DNA of 64,000 nucleotides from Cryptomeria japonica (GCF_030272615.1 NC_081412.1:104336796-104400795), one strand, 5' to 3'. Shown: positions 1-11,426, counted from the stretch's first letter. Numbers and translations: made by a program. Notes: generated by a model not told the origin, from the letters alone.

Positions 1-1
1 T

Positions 2-3000
2 GGAAAACTTTCAGCTTTTGAACTTGAGGAATTTGGTCTTGTTGCTACTATTAAGACAGATCTAGCTTTCAAGGCATCATCATCATCTACAACATCATCA
101 TCATCATCTGAGAAATCTGATTGGAAAGCCTTTTATGCAAGAGAACTTAAAGAAATCAGAAAGGAGAATGAAGAACTGGAAGACCTTGAAGCACTATTTG
201 CAAGGAAAATGCCTAAAGGTCCAGTTGGAAGTAAGTATGAAGGTAAAGCACCCTTTAAATGTTTTAACTGCAATAAAACTAGTCATATGGCTTCTAGGTG
301 TCCTGATAGACATGCAAGATTAAGAGAAGAAGATAAAATAATATATAAGCCTAACCTTGATTATCAGAGATACAATTTTAAGAAGAATAGAGACAAATCT
401 TGTTACTATGCTGATGAAGGAGTTATTGATGATTCTGATGAGGATCTGGCAGACAATGTATGAGATTTTGTTGCTATAATAGAAGATCAACTGACACCTA
501 CTATTCAACCGATAGAGTGGGCCCTAACAGCTAAAATTGAAGATAAGGATGAATGGATTATTGATTTTGGATGTTCACATCACATGACTGGTGATAAGGG
601 TAAATTCTTAACCTTTTAGGAATACAATGGAGGTCTAGTGAGATTTGGAGATGATAAAGCTTGTATGATCAAAGGAAAAGGAACTATATCTTTTGATGGT
701 AAGTACAATACTGATAATGTTTACTATGTTGAAGGTTTGAAGCATAATCTTTTGAGTGTTAGTCAATTAGTTGAAAAAGGATTTCAGTTACAATTCAAGA
801 ATGGTAAATGCAAAATCTTAAACAAAACTAGTTTAGAAATTGCAACCGGTAATCAGACTAGAGGTAATATCTTTCTTTTGAATAATAATGAGAAAGCATG
901 TTTGATTGCTCATATTGATGAAAGCTAGTTATGGCATCCGAGAGTTTGTCATGTAAATTTTGATTGCATTCTGAAAATCAGTACAACTAAGGCAGTAAGA
1001 GATTTACCTAATATTGTTAAACCTCACAATCTGATATGTAAGGAATGTCAATTTGGAAAGCAAGTTAGAGCATCTTTCAAGAGTATTCCAGAGAAATATA
1101 ACAATTTTCTTGATTTAATTCATACTGATTTATGTGGTCGAGCAAGAACTAAAGGTATACAAGGAAATAGGTATTTCATGCTAATCATTGATGACTATTC
1201 TAGAATGTGTTGGGTTACTTTTCTCAGGGAGAAATCTAAAGCATTTGGGAGATTCAAACTATTCAAGGTGATGGTAGAGAATTAAACCGATAAGAAAATC
1301 AAATGTTTGGGATCAGATCAAGGAGATGAATTCACATCTAAGGAATTTAATACATTCTATGAAGTGAATGAGATCGAAAGAGAGTTATCAACACCCCGAA
1401 CACCCCAACATAATGGAGTTGTGGAAAAGAAACACAAAACTATTTTGGATGCAGCTAGAAGCATGATATCAGAAGCAAATCTACCTCATATATATTGGAG
1501 AGATGAAGTCAATACAACAATTTATACATTAAACAAAGTTCACATCAAAGGTGAAACCGGTAAGACCCCTCATGACCTATGGTTTGGTAATACTCCTACT
1601 CTTAAATATTTCAAAATATTTGGAAGTAAATGCTTTATTAGAAGAGATGAGTATAGTGGCAAATTTGATCCTAGAAGTGATGAAGGAATATTTCTTGGTT
1701 ATTCATCTAAGAGAAAGGCATATAGATGTTTTAACAAGATATTGCAGAAAATTGTTGAGAGTGCAAATGTGAAGATTAATGAACAGTTTAGAGGAAATTC
1801 AAGGTCAATGGACTCTAAACCGACAATAGAGATAATTACAAATGAACCTACTATGAGTAAACTGGTACAGAATGTTGATCTAGTTACACCGACATCATCT
1901 GAGGATTCAACAGTCACTTAAGAACACCAAGAAGTAAAAACACCTAGGTATGTAAGATTGAATCACTCTGAAAGTCAGATAATTGGAAATAAATTTTAAG
2001 GAGTTATGACTAGAAAAAGATTGGCAAATGAAGAGGTATGTCTTATTTTTCAAATTAAACCTACAATTATTAATGAGGCATATGAATATAAATATTGGAT
2101 TAAAGCTATGGAAGATGAATTGGAACAAATTGAAAGGAATAACACTTGATCATTAGTTCCCCGACCTAAAGACAAAAATTTAATTGGAACTAAATGGGTT
2201 TTCAGAAATAAACTTAATGAAGATGGCAAGGTAATCATAAATAAAACAAGATTAGTGTGTAAGGGATATTCATAAAAAGAAGGAGTTGATTACAATGAAA
2301 CCTTTACACCGGTAGCTAGAATTGAGGCAAGCAGACTATTATTGGCTTTTGCAGCTCACAAAAACTATAAAGTATATCAAATGGATGTTAAATGTGCATT
2401 TCTGAATGGAGATCTTGAAGAAGAAGTTTACATTGAACAACCTGATGGATTTTCTTTGACAGATGACATAGATATGGTTTGCAAGTTAAGGAAAACTTTA
2501 TATGGACTAAAGCAAGCTCCTAGAGCTTGGTATGCTAGATTGGACAAATATATTTTGAAGCTTGGATACACTAAAGGTAATGCTGACAACAATCTATACT
2601 ACAAAGTGACCAATGATGACATCTTGGTTATTGAAGTTTTTGTTGATGATATAATCTTTGGAGGAGAAGATGGATTGTGTAAATACTTTTCTAATAAAAT
2701 GCAGCAAGAATTTGAAATGTCTATGATTGGGGAGATAAAATTATTTTTAAGATTGCAGATTTCACAGACTGATAAAGGTATATTCTTATGTCAATCTAAG
2801 TACTTGAAGGAATTACTAAATAAATTTGCCATGGAAAAATGTAAACTAGTAAGTACACCTATGACTACAACTGATAAACTATCATTGAAGGATGAATCAA
2901 CACCTGTTAATTCAACTAGATATAAGTCTATGATAGGAGGTTTACTGTATTTGACACAAACAAGACCTGATATTATGAATGCAGTATGTATTGTCTCAAT

Positions 3001-3571
3001 ATTTTAGAGTAATCCTAAAGAAAATCATGAATCAACAGTAAAAAGGATTTTCTGGTACCTACAAGGCACTACAAATCTTGGCTTCTTTGATTTATGTGCA
3101 TACACAGATGCAAATTGTGCAGAAGATGTAGATGACAGAAAAAGCACCATCGGTGGAGCATTTTTTCTTGGTAGTAGACTAATGTCATGGTTGAGCAAGA
3201 AACAGAGTTGTACATCATTATCAACGACTGAATCAGAATATGTTACAGCAACAACTAATTGCACACAGGTATTATGGATTAAACAAATGTTGAAGGACAT
3301 AAAGGTAAAATGCAAGAAACCTATAACTATTTACTGTGATAATATGGAAGCAATTGATATATCTAAGAATTCGGTATTTCACTCAAAAACTAAACATGTT
3401 TCTATCAAATTCAATTTTCTGAAAAAGAATGTTGAAGCAAAAGGAGTGAAATTGGTTTATGTGAATACTAAAGAGAAGATTGCACATATTTTTACTAAGC
3501 CTTTGCCTAAGGAGACTTTTGAATATCTCAGAGAGAAGCTTGGAGTTCTATCCCTACTGGTAGAGACTTAG
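2..3571 (+). pseudogene. Copia gag-pol polyprotein remnant (copy A)
   Basis: One frame runs from base 2 to the stop at 3569-3571 and is interrupted by roughly ten stop codons but no frameshift that I can find. In order: a Ser-rich linker, a CCHC zinc knuckle at 259-300 (CFNCNKTSHMASRC), a protease whose active-site Asp-Ser-Gly has become DFG near 563, and an integrase with its zinc region near 930-1060 and catalytic core motifs (SDQGDEFTS near 1313, PQHNGVVEKK near 1405). The reverse transcriptase follows, with VDDIIFGG near 2641, and RNase H with TTESEYVTA near 3224. In life this polyprotein would form the capsid and copy and integrate the element. The stops and the damaged protease show it is dead. 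Confidence 0.88.
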
Positions 3572-3696
3572 ATAGTTGATTTTTGTCTTCAACCAATAGA
3601 ATTAACAGAGAAATATTTTATTCCAGCTTTGATGAGGAGAGTTACTTCTCAAGAGGAGTAGTTGGTATTTTGTATTGTATTGCTTTGGCATTTGAT

Positions 3697-3894
3697 GTCA
3701 AAGGGAGAGAGATATTATGGAAAAAAACATTATCTTTTGGGAGAAATTATTCCTAGGGGGAGAGACATTATGTATTTTTATTTCTGGTTAATGATCTCTT
3801 TGGGAGATTGTTGGTTTTTGGTTTTTGGTATTTTTGTTTTGGAACTTTGATGGTTTTTCTATCTTGTGTTGCCATCAATGCCAAAGGGGGAGAT
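3697..3894 (+). other. Triple polypurine tract of copia A
   Basis: Three purine-rich blocks lie between the pol stop and the 3' LTR: GTCAAAGGGAGAGA at 3697-3710, a CTAGGGGGAGAG block near 3753, and CCAAAGGGGGAGAT directly before the LTR at 3881-3894. The last primes plus-strand DNA synthesis. Multiple upstream copies are a known trait of Sirevirus-type copia elements. Confidence 0.75.
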
Positions 3895-3936
3895 TGTTGG
3901 TATTTTGGATATGTTGACATGGTTTTTTCATTGATG

Positions 3937-3986
3937 TCAACACTTTTCAACACATGTCAACACTTGTCAACACTTATCAACACTTG
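3937..3986 (+). repeat. 10-bp tandem repeat in LTR A
   Basis: Five units of TCAACACTTN sit head to tail with an exact 10-bp period just inside the 5' edge of the LTR. They are in U3, where reiterated enhancer-like elements are often found; no function is shown. Confidence 0.85.
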
Positions 3987-4370
3987 GAGATCTTTGGTTT
4001 TGTCCACTAGCATGTCAGTGACTTATGCACAATCACCGATATTTGTTTCACCGACAGGTTATATTGTTCACCGACACTTGGAATGACTTGGAGACTACCT
4101 GGTTATGTCAAAGACATTATTTGATCACTTGGTTTTGGTGATTCAGTTATTGATCTATTCGGCTTTGCATATTTGTTGTTACTGGCAAATAGGTCCATGT
4201 TATGCACCGACAAGCATATCTATTCCAAATCAGTACGACATGCTATGGAGATGATTTATTATTATTGTAAATGCATTGAGCTGACATGATGTATCGGATA
4301 TTGATTTATTTGTAATTGATTTTATTGTAATATTTTTGTAAGTTGACCTACACATTTGGTATTAGTCTTC

Positions 4371-4380
4371 AGTATATATG
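4371..4380 (+). promoter_or_regulatory. Candidate TATA box of LTR A
   Basis: AGTATATATG lies mid-LTR and is followed by a short inverted repeat (ATCTCA/TGAGAT) at 4385-4400. The B-family LTR has a similar ATATATGTATGAGATC arrangement, which supports a shared promoter core. There is no other evidence. Confidence 0.35.
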
Positions 4381-4964
4381 TAAGATCTCATTTGTGAGAT
4401 TAATATGGGAATGTAAGGAAGTAAGAATAAGGTATATGCAAAAATAAGTAGAGTTATACATGCAAACATCATTTGAAGATTGAAGGAAGGTTTGAAGAAG
4501 GCATATCAGAGCTAAACTGGTACTAAATCTAGCATATGAAGATGCTATTTTGAGCAGTACATTATCATTGGATTTAACCATCCAATTGTAGTCAGTGTGA
4601 CTCCCATTTTGTGATTGAGCAGTGAGCTCTAGGCAATTGGCCTTTATGCATGTGCAGACTCCATATTGTACACACATACTCTCTGCAGTAGTATCATTTG
4701 ATTGTGGGTAAGGCTTACCACCATGGTTTTTCCCCTTACAAGATTTCCACATACAAATATTTGTGTTATGCATTGTGGATGTTATTGTCTTTTTGTTTCA
4801 TGCATTAATCTTTACCGGCACTGCAATTAACTGATAAAACTATCTACTGGCATAAAGTTTGGTTTACCAACATTAAGCATTAAGTTGTGGTTAAGTTAAT
4901 TTTGGTTTGAATTTATTAGACAACTGATTCACCCCCCCCTCTTAGTTGTCTCTGGGACCTAACA

Positions 4965-5157
4965 GAAAAACACAAAAGCAATTCAAAAAGAACTCTGTTG
5001 ATATCCAACCTTTAGTATTAGAGATCTATCTTCCACCAAACATTTCAAAAATCTTGTCTTCCATCAACCATTTCATGAGGCGCTCACCATTTTAGAATGT
5101 TGGATTTATCCTGGGAAGACCACCTCATATTCATTTTCACAACATCAACTTTTAACC
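4965..5157 (+). other. Leader of gypsy E
   Basis: This non-coding, AT-rich stretch lies between the end of LTR A and the E gag start codon at 5158. No primer-binding site was recognised. Confidence 0.4.
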
Positions 5158-5779
5158 ATGGCTCAAACAAGAGCAATGAAAAATCGACAACCGGAAATTG
5201 AAGAGGATGATGAAAACATCAACGACTTTCATGAGGCCTTTGGAGGAGGAACTAATGATGAATATCCTAGCACTCTAACTCCAGAAGAATTGGAAAGAGA
5301 ACAACATAATCCAAAATTCAACAGACTCTTTGATGAAATTATTAGAAGCAACATGCCAGTGCTCATTTCTTGAGACTCGCTCAAGAGGGTGCCAAACTTC
5401 CCTCCAATTTTGATACAACACAATTACGACAAACATCTGAACAACATAGCCATCACAATGGTGGAGGAGATAGAGACTACTCCCACTATGACCATAATCA
5501 TCAAGGGAATCCTCCACCTCCTCCTTTAAAAATAGACACATTGAGGCAACAAGTACAAAATCTCACCCAACAACTGAATAGTGGTGTGAAGATCAGTTGA
5601 TTCTCACTTAACGAAATTTGTCCATATCCATTTGACAGGAACATGCTTATGCCACTTTTTCTACGAGGATTCGAAACACCCAAATTTAAAAAATATAGAG
5701 GCAAAGGAGATTCTAGGGACCATGTGCGAGAATTTCACTCCGTTTCTTACAGGTGGCCTATGAGAACACATATCTGATG
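5158..5779 (+). pseudogene. Gypsy E gag, N-terminal part
   Basis: The reading starts at ATG 5158 (MAQTRAMKNRQ) in an acidic N-terminal region, breaks at a stop near 5371, and continues in another frame through a Pro-rich segment and a short helix (LRQQVQNLTQQLN). It then reaches FKKYRGKGDSRDHVREF near 5690-5740, which matches the start of the plant gypsy gag domain. It ends where B1 inserted, and the gag continues at 12379. Gag would form the virus-like particle. Stops and a frame change make it non-functional. Confidence 0.7.
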
Positions 5780-6549
5780 TGTTGGCAAATGCACACTCCA
5801 ATGAGAAATTGCAGGTGATTGAAGGTATTGTCATTGATGGCAACCTTGCAATCATATGATACCGATAGACTCTACACAGACACATAGAACACCAACATCA
5901 AAAAGGAAGAATACTGGCGTCCTGGCCGACAACATGTTTGTATTAATATATTTTGTAATTAATTGTAAAATCTTTTGTAAGCCAACATGGTAGATTGTAA
6001 TATGAATCATATATGTATGAGATCATTGTAGATCATTTTTGTAGAAGAGATAGGATGTGAAGTATGGAAAAGTAATAACAGACCTAATATATGAATTATT
6101 GGTTAAAGGTTTATGTTGTAGCAGAGCTTAAACTGGTACTGAATCTGGCATAGCAGATGCTAATCTGAAGCAGTACAAGACATTGGATTAGGATAATCTA
6201 TTTTTGTAATTCAGTGTGACTTCCTTTGTAATTGAGCAGTGAGCTCTAGGCACTTGGCCTTCCTGCATGTGTAGGCACCTATTGTAAGAGTAATATTCCC
6301 TTATTGGCTAGTAAGCAAATATTGTGGGTCACAAATCCCATTGAGGTTTTTCCCATAGTGGGTTTCCTCATTAAAATAATATGTTATGGTGTACTTCTCA
6401 TGTTGTTGTTATTGTTATTATTTGCTACATTATTTCTGGTTTACCAGTACTTAGTTTTAATATGCTTTTCATGTTTTAAATCAAGTAATTTGATATACCG
6501 ATTAGATACTGATTCACCCCCCCTCTCAGTATATTTGGGAATCCTAACA
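5780..6549 (+). repeat. 5' LTR of B1
   Basis: The LTR runs from TGTTGGCAAATGCACACTCC to GGGAATCCTAACA. It is homologous end to end with 11604-12373 and, more distantly, with the LTRs of B2 and B3 and the solo LTR at 34562. A candidate TATA box (CATATATGTATGAG) lies at 6008-6021. Confidence 0.92.
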
Positions 6550-6551
6550 AT

Positions 6552-6563
6552 TTGTATCAGAGC
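6552..6563 (+). other. Primer-binding site of B1
   Basis: TTGTATCAGAGC starts two bases after the LTR and matches 11 of 12 bases of TGGTATCAGAGC, the plant initiator-Met tRNA complement used by most copia elements. Confidence 0.85.
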
Positions 6564-6581
6564 CTGGTCCTCTATTTTCAA

Positions 6582-7731
6582 ATGCCTAACAACTTGAGGA
6601 AGATCTTGTCACCGATAGAGATGAAAAACTTGAGAAAACAATTGGAAACAACTCTTACAGACTATGATGCAGAAAAAGAGAAGAATATCAAACTTGAAGA
6701 TGATCTGAAGGCTGCTCAGGATATCATTCAAGCACTTCAAGATAATTTTACTATTGCAAGGAACAAGAGGAGAGAACTTTGTGAAAAGATGCAGAATGAG
6801 GAAAATGAAAAGGAAACTCTTAATGATTTGGTAAACAAGCTAAGACAAGAAATTAGTACAACAAAGAATTAGATGCAAGACATGACTATGAGGTTTTGTA
6901 AAGAAATTGAAGGAAAAAAGAAGAATGAAGAAGACTTGGTTAGAAGACTAAATGATGCTGGAAATGAAAACACAAGACTTAATCATGAAAATGATATGTT
7001 GAAGATAGATCTGATGCATACACAAAATGACAGAATTGAACTCATGAGACATAAAGGAATCTTGGAGAATGCACTGACTGCTACAAACCAACACAAGGAG
7101 AATTTCAAGAAAAGTTTAGAAGAACTTGGTGACATGCTGAAGAATCAGAAACCTGATGGTGATACAAATGGCCTTGGCTTTGAAGTTGGTGAAAGCTCCA
7201 GTACTGCAAATAATCATGATCATAGCAAATTGGTAAGACAACCTACTGCTTAAAAATTTAATGGTAAATGCTTTAAGTGTAACAAGTATGGTCATAGAGT
7301 AAATCAGTGTAGATCTAAAAATTATCAGAACACTAATACACCCACTGGTCAATATTCTAAATACAACAAAGTTGGTCATAATTCAGAAAATTGCATAATG
7401 AATGTAAGATGTTATGTTTGTGGAAGATTTGGACACTTATCTAATCAATGCAGAACACATACTGACATAGGGTATGGGAAAGCTATTTAGAAAAAAAAAT
7501 GTGACTTGTTATGCCTGTAACAAGATTGAACATATTGCTAAATTTTGTAGAAGTAAGGCATCACTGGCAAATACCAAAGGTCCTAGTTTGAAAGGTAAAG
7601 AAAAGGTTGAAGAGGTAAAGCAAGAATTCTCAAAACAATGGATCAGAAAGTCAGATCAGATTATTGATGGGAATACTCCACCGGTAGAATATAGTAATAC
7701 TCCACCGACAGGAGACTCTTCATCTAATTGA
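6582..7731 (+). pseudogene. B-family Gag-like ORF1 (coiled coil plus four zinc knuckles), copy B1
   Basis: The first ATG is at 6582; a second at 6621 (MKNLRKQLE) is the one conserved in B2 and B3, so the true start may be there. About 200 residues of charged heptad-like sequence (coiled coil) are followed by a Ser-rich linker and four knuckle positions: CFKCNKYGHRVNQC (7269-7310), a decayed YSKYNKVGHNSENC (7351-7395), CYVCGRFGHLSNQC (7412-7453) and CYACNKIEHIAKFC (7507-7548). The C-terminal tail has repeated NTPP motifs. The role is inferred as an RNA-binding structural protein. Three in-frame stops and a frameshift in an A-run near 7491 inactivate this copy. No protease follows. Confidence 0.8.
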
Positions 7732-8037
7732 AGGAAAATCTTTTGGGGGTTTAGCAACAAAATAAAAAAACATGCTATTATTCCCTCGGTTGATGGTGAG
7801 AAGTTGAAATTACATCTATACCGACATATGAGTTAAGTTGTGACTTAACTGATGAGCATTAAATGTGGTAGTTGGAGAAAATAATATTATAAAGCAAGTG
7901 TTTTGGCTCCTTTTTCATTCACCGAGCATTCAAATCTTTGAGAGTGTGAAAATTCCTGAGTGAAGGCATTCTAAGAGAAGAAGTGAAGAAATCCATCAAA
8001 GCATTCATCCTTAAGGAAGATTGAGGTATTTATAGCT
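7732..8037 (+). promoter_or_regulatory. Conserved spacer with candidate internal promoter, copy B1
   Basis: This is the 306-bp gap between ORF1 and ORF2. It holds a palindrome (AGTTAAGT/ACTTAACT, 7831-7850) and a TATAAA at 7888-7893, followed by TTTTGGCTCC and a CACCGAG block. The same order occurs in B2 and B3, with the TATA box 144-145 nt before the ORF2 ATG in all three. This suggests a separate transcript for ORF2, but there is no transcript evidence. Confidence 0.5.
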
Positions 8038-11000
8038 ATGGCATCTTCATCCACTCTTGAATCTATTGCAAACCCTACTATTGTTGAGGTTGTTAAGTGC
8101 CCTAGACCTGTATTCCAACTAGTTCCTAAAATTGCAAAGAAAGATGATAGCATAGGTGCATTTTCTCAAATTCCTAAGGGAGTAGTATATGTTGAAGACC
8201 CTAGGATGTATATACATTGTCATATTGAGGAATTAGGTGATGATGAGATTAAGAATATGTATAAGACTGTGATTTATGATGAGTCTGAAAATGTCAAGCC
8301 GGAACATAAAATAGTGGAAACCCTAGGTTTTACTGAAATCCTTAGTATCCCAGATTTTCCCAAGGATATCATAAGGATTGTGTTAAGCAGAGTACATGGT
8401 GAATTTTTCTAGTTAGATTCAATTCATAAAATCACAAAAGAAGCGGTAAAAGCTATAACAAGGTTACCTTCCACTAGTAACAGGCCTAACAAAACAAAGA
8501 AGGTCTCAAATGACACAGTGATAAACCTAGCTAGTGCAACATTTGATAAAAGGTCTCTAAGGGTAAACGATGTAAAAGACATAAATGTCAAATTTATTAG
8601 TATGATCTTAGGTTATAAGGCTACACATGCAAATAGGTTGAACTTAGTTTCTAGCCTATGTATCAAAAGTGCCTATGATATGGTTAATGATAATGTAAGG
8701 ATAGATGTATGTGAATGGCTCAAAGATGAGTTGATAGACAATCTGGGAAAGATTAAAAGAGATAAGAAAGGAACATTCATATTTGGAAATTTGCTTGTCT
8801 AATGTTGTACATAACAAAACAAGTGCTCGGTATTGGTGCAAGAGATTTTGGTTTTGACATTCTAGATGGAAAACAACTGTTGGATCTATTGAACAATATG
8901 GGATAAAACCGAGAGAAAAACCTAAATGAACATTTTCAAGCATTGAAGGCTTGAATGAAAACTAGAGTAAGACTGTCACAAGCTATTGTGGATAAATATC
9001 AAAAGGAAATTTATTTTGTAATCAAGAAAGATGAAATTTGGATGGAGGCAGTTATCCCTAGAACTATCTAGGTAACTAAAATGGGCTATGAAATAGATGA
9101 TAATATCATTGAAACTTATGCAAAAGCCCTCCTTTAAGAACCCAAGGAACCTACTGAGGAAGTTTTTGGAAATGCTGAAACAATAGAAAGTGGAATTAAA
9201 TCAAGGAAAAGGGTTAAGAAAGTTGAAGCAACCATAAGGAAAGGAACATGATAGGCTAAAGCAATCAAGGAAGTTGTTTTGAGACAAAATGGTATAAGTG
9301 AAAGTGAGTTGGAAGCACCTCAACTGGAAACTCATCTTTCACCAGTTGGAACTTCTTCTGAGAGTGATATACCGACAGTATTTAAAAGGGTAGAAAGGAA
9401 AAGAAAACCCACATCGATACCCTCTCCTACACCAAAAAGAACCAGACAAAAACAATAGGAAGTGAGGCCTCCAACAAAGAAAATGACTCCTAAAAAGAAG
9501 GTAAAACAAGATATCACTCCAATAGACAAACTTCTTAGTGAAATCATAGAGGATGGTAAGCTGAAGAACATCAACAAAATATACAATACACTATCAGTTG
9601 ATGATAAGGAAAACATAGAGAACAATGTAATCTTACACTTAGATATTTATAAGAAATTTTTTATGGAAGTTGTTGATGAAATTCCAAATGATCTGTATAG
9701 GAGACTTGAAGCTAGAAGGTTAGCCACCATTGAGCTGGACAAGAAAATTAAGATTGAAAATTACTTGCAGTACATCTAGTCAACTCAACTGATGAAATAG
9801 ATAAACTAATCAGTGAAGCAAACCGGATAGTATTCTCCACTACTCACCGACATGTAGCACTAATGGCAGGTAGAGTAAAGGAAGTCTCTGAGGAAACAAT
9901 AGATGCATGGGATATATTCTTTGTGGAAAAAGAAAAACAAGAAGAACTACTCAGACCAAAGACTATTAAAGTATATTAAAAGGACAAAGATAAGGGGAAA
10001 GGTAAGGTAGGTGATCCTCCAAGCCTTAAAATAACTAATAATGTGCCCCCACCTCTTTCAGATACTCCGGTGGTAGATACTACTGACAATCAACTGACTA
10101 CAAAGAGTATGGAGACTCCACTAGAGGATACAAATCCTGAGTCTGAAATTTTGTATACTATAAATGTAGACACACAGGAAGTAAATGTTGTGGTTGACAG
10201 AGAAACCACTGAAGATAAGGAAAAAAATGTGACTACTGAGTCACCGGCTACAAAAGTTGAGATAAGCATTGAAAAATCTACACCTATAGAGAAACCGACA
10301 GTGGATACCACTGAGAAACTGATAGATACAACTGAAAAACCATCTGAGAAATCGATAGGTGAAAGCTCAAAGAAACCTTTTGAGACACATATAGAGAAAC
10401 CGAAACAGGTACATGTTGAAGCACAGGTTCAGATAGTGACAGTGCCACCGGCCCAAACTGGAAAGCCCAAACCCTTACTTATTGAAATGCAAACACAGAC
10501 TGACCTACCAGAGGTTGAATCAAGCAAGGTAATTACCACAACTAGTAGCATGACTATTGTGAGAACTGTTGGACAAACATTTAGTACATCTATGACAGAA
10601 TTTAGACCTACAAATGTAACATAGGTCTTGTTGGATTCAATAAAGATGATCATAGAATGTAATGCACAAGCCTATAAGGCTATTGATGATACAATTCCAA
10701 TTCTTAAATTGATAGCACCAAAGTGCATTGTTGATAATAAGGACTCTTTAGGTCAACTAGACACATTGTCTAAGTTCATCACCGACAACATATTGACTGT
10801 TGATCAAATAAATGAGGATACACTTAAAGAGAAAATGATTAAAGAATAAGAGAATTTCTTTGAGGATATTGTGAAGAAGAACAAGGAGAAAATGGATACC
10901 TTATTACTAGAACTTGGAGAAATAATTTTTGACTTCAAGAAACTGTATAGGGACACTTGTAAAAAAAATGTCTTAACAGATGATCTTGACAAGGAAATCA

Positions 11001-11386
11001 ACAAAGCACAAGATAAGATTAACAATATTGCTGACAATCTGATAGGATCATTGGATTCATTTTTGGAGATAGAAAAGAAGATTGAAAAGTTAGAAGAGAA
11101 AATCAAGAAGTTAGAGAATGACAAACAAAGAATAAAGGATAAAGCAAAGGACTTGAAATGTAGACTTGGTCCAAGACTAGAATACCTCATTTCTTTGAGA
11201 AAAGAAATATCTGAGGCTCTAGTTCCTTGACTGAAGACACCGCAAGAGCAAATGTACATACTCACCAGTACAGTGCAGAGAACATAAGAGGCAATAAAAG
11301 ATAGCAAAACATTCAGTAATGGTATAAATCTGATTTTGACAAATATCTTTCAGATTGTAACCCACCAGTTACAAGAATCCAGGTAG
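8038..11386 (+). pseudogene. B-family ORF2, unrecognised protein of about 1,110 codons, copy B1
   Basis: It starts at ATG 8038 (MASSSTLESIANPTIVEVV), a start conserved in B2 and B3. Residues 1-255 look globular (for example CEWLKDELIDNLGKI) and match no family I recognise; they are loosely like plant-transposon-associated domains. Near 9430-9510 come Lys/Arg patches (PKRTRQKQ, TPKKKVKQ) that could be nuclear signals. A Thr/Glu/Lys-rich disordered stretch follows (10050-10480), then MQTQTDLPEV with a TQT core at 10493-10501, then a C-terminal coiled coil (10630-11230). Frame changes near 8803 and before 10043, plus several stops, break it. Its place before the polypurine tract recalls the extra 3' ORF of Sireviruses, but no transmembrane segment was seen. 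Confidence 0.65.
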
Positions 11387-11426
11387 GACTCCACTGACAG
11401 TGAATGACAACCTTTGTCATTGATGT

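Larger units (their letters stand above)
1..4964 (+). mobile_element. Ty1/copia LTR retrotransposon copy A, cut by the window start
   Basis: The window opens inside the gag of a copia element. The order is gag knuckle, protease, integrase, reverse transcriptase, RNase H (integrase before RT, which defines copia), then repeated polypurine tracts and a 3' LTR. The 5' LTR lies outside the window, so the target-site duplication cannot be checked. The sequence after the LTR (GAAAA, then the leader of gypsy E) suggests that A inserted into the leader of E. The repeated AAAGGGGGAGA-type tracts and the C-rich LTR end resemble Sirevirus-type copia elements; that lineage call is inference. Confidence 0.85.
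3895..4964 (+). repeat. 3' LTR of copia A
   Basis: The LTR begins TGTTGG immediately after the polypurine tract and ends CCTAACA, giving imperfect terminal inverted repeats, 1,070 bp in all. Near the 3' end it carries TGATTCACCCCCCCCTCTTAG, and near 4721 a GGTTTTTCCC block; both blocks recur in the B and C/D families in this window. Confidence 0.85.

Noticed and set aside
4369-4773. 134-codon minus-strand ORF in LTR A
   Set aside because: It lies wholly inside LTR regulatory sequence, has no recognisable domain and its composition looks like chance.
6304-6597. Hydrophobic ORF in the B LTR (also at 12146-12376, 35141-35386 and 53825-54064)
   Set aside because: It recurs only because the LTRs are homologous, starts at TTG or GTG rather than ATG, crosses conserved LTR signals and is broken in the other LTRs.
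10804-11307. 167-codon Ser/Phe-rich minus-strand ORF
   Set aside because: It is the antisense shadow of the Lys/Glu-rich coiled coil of ORF2.
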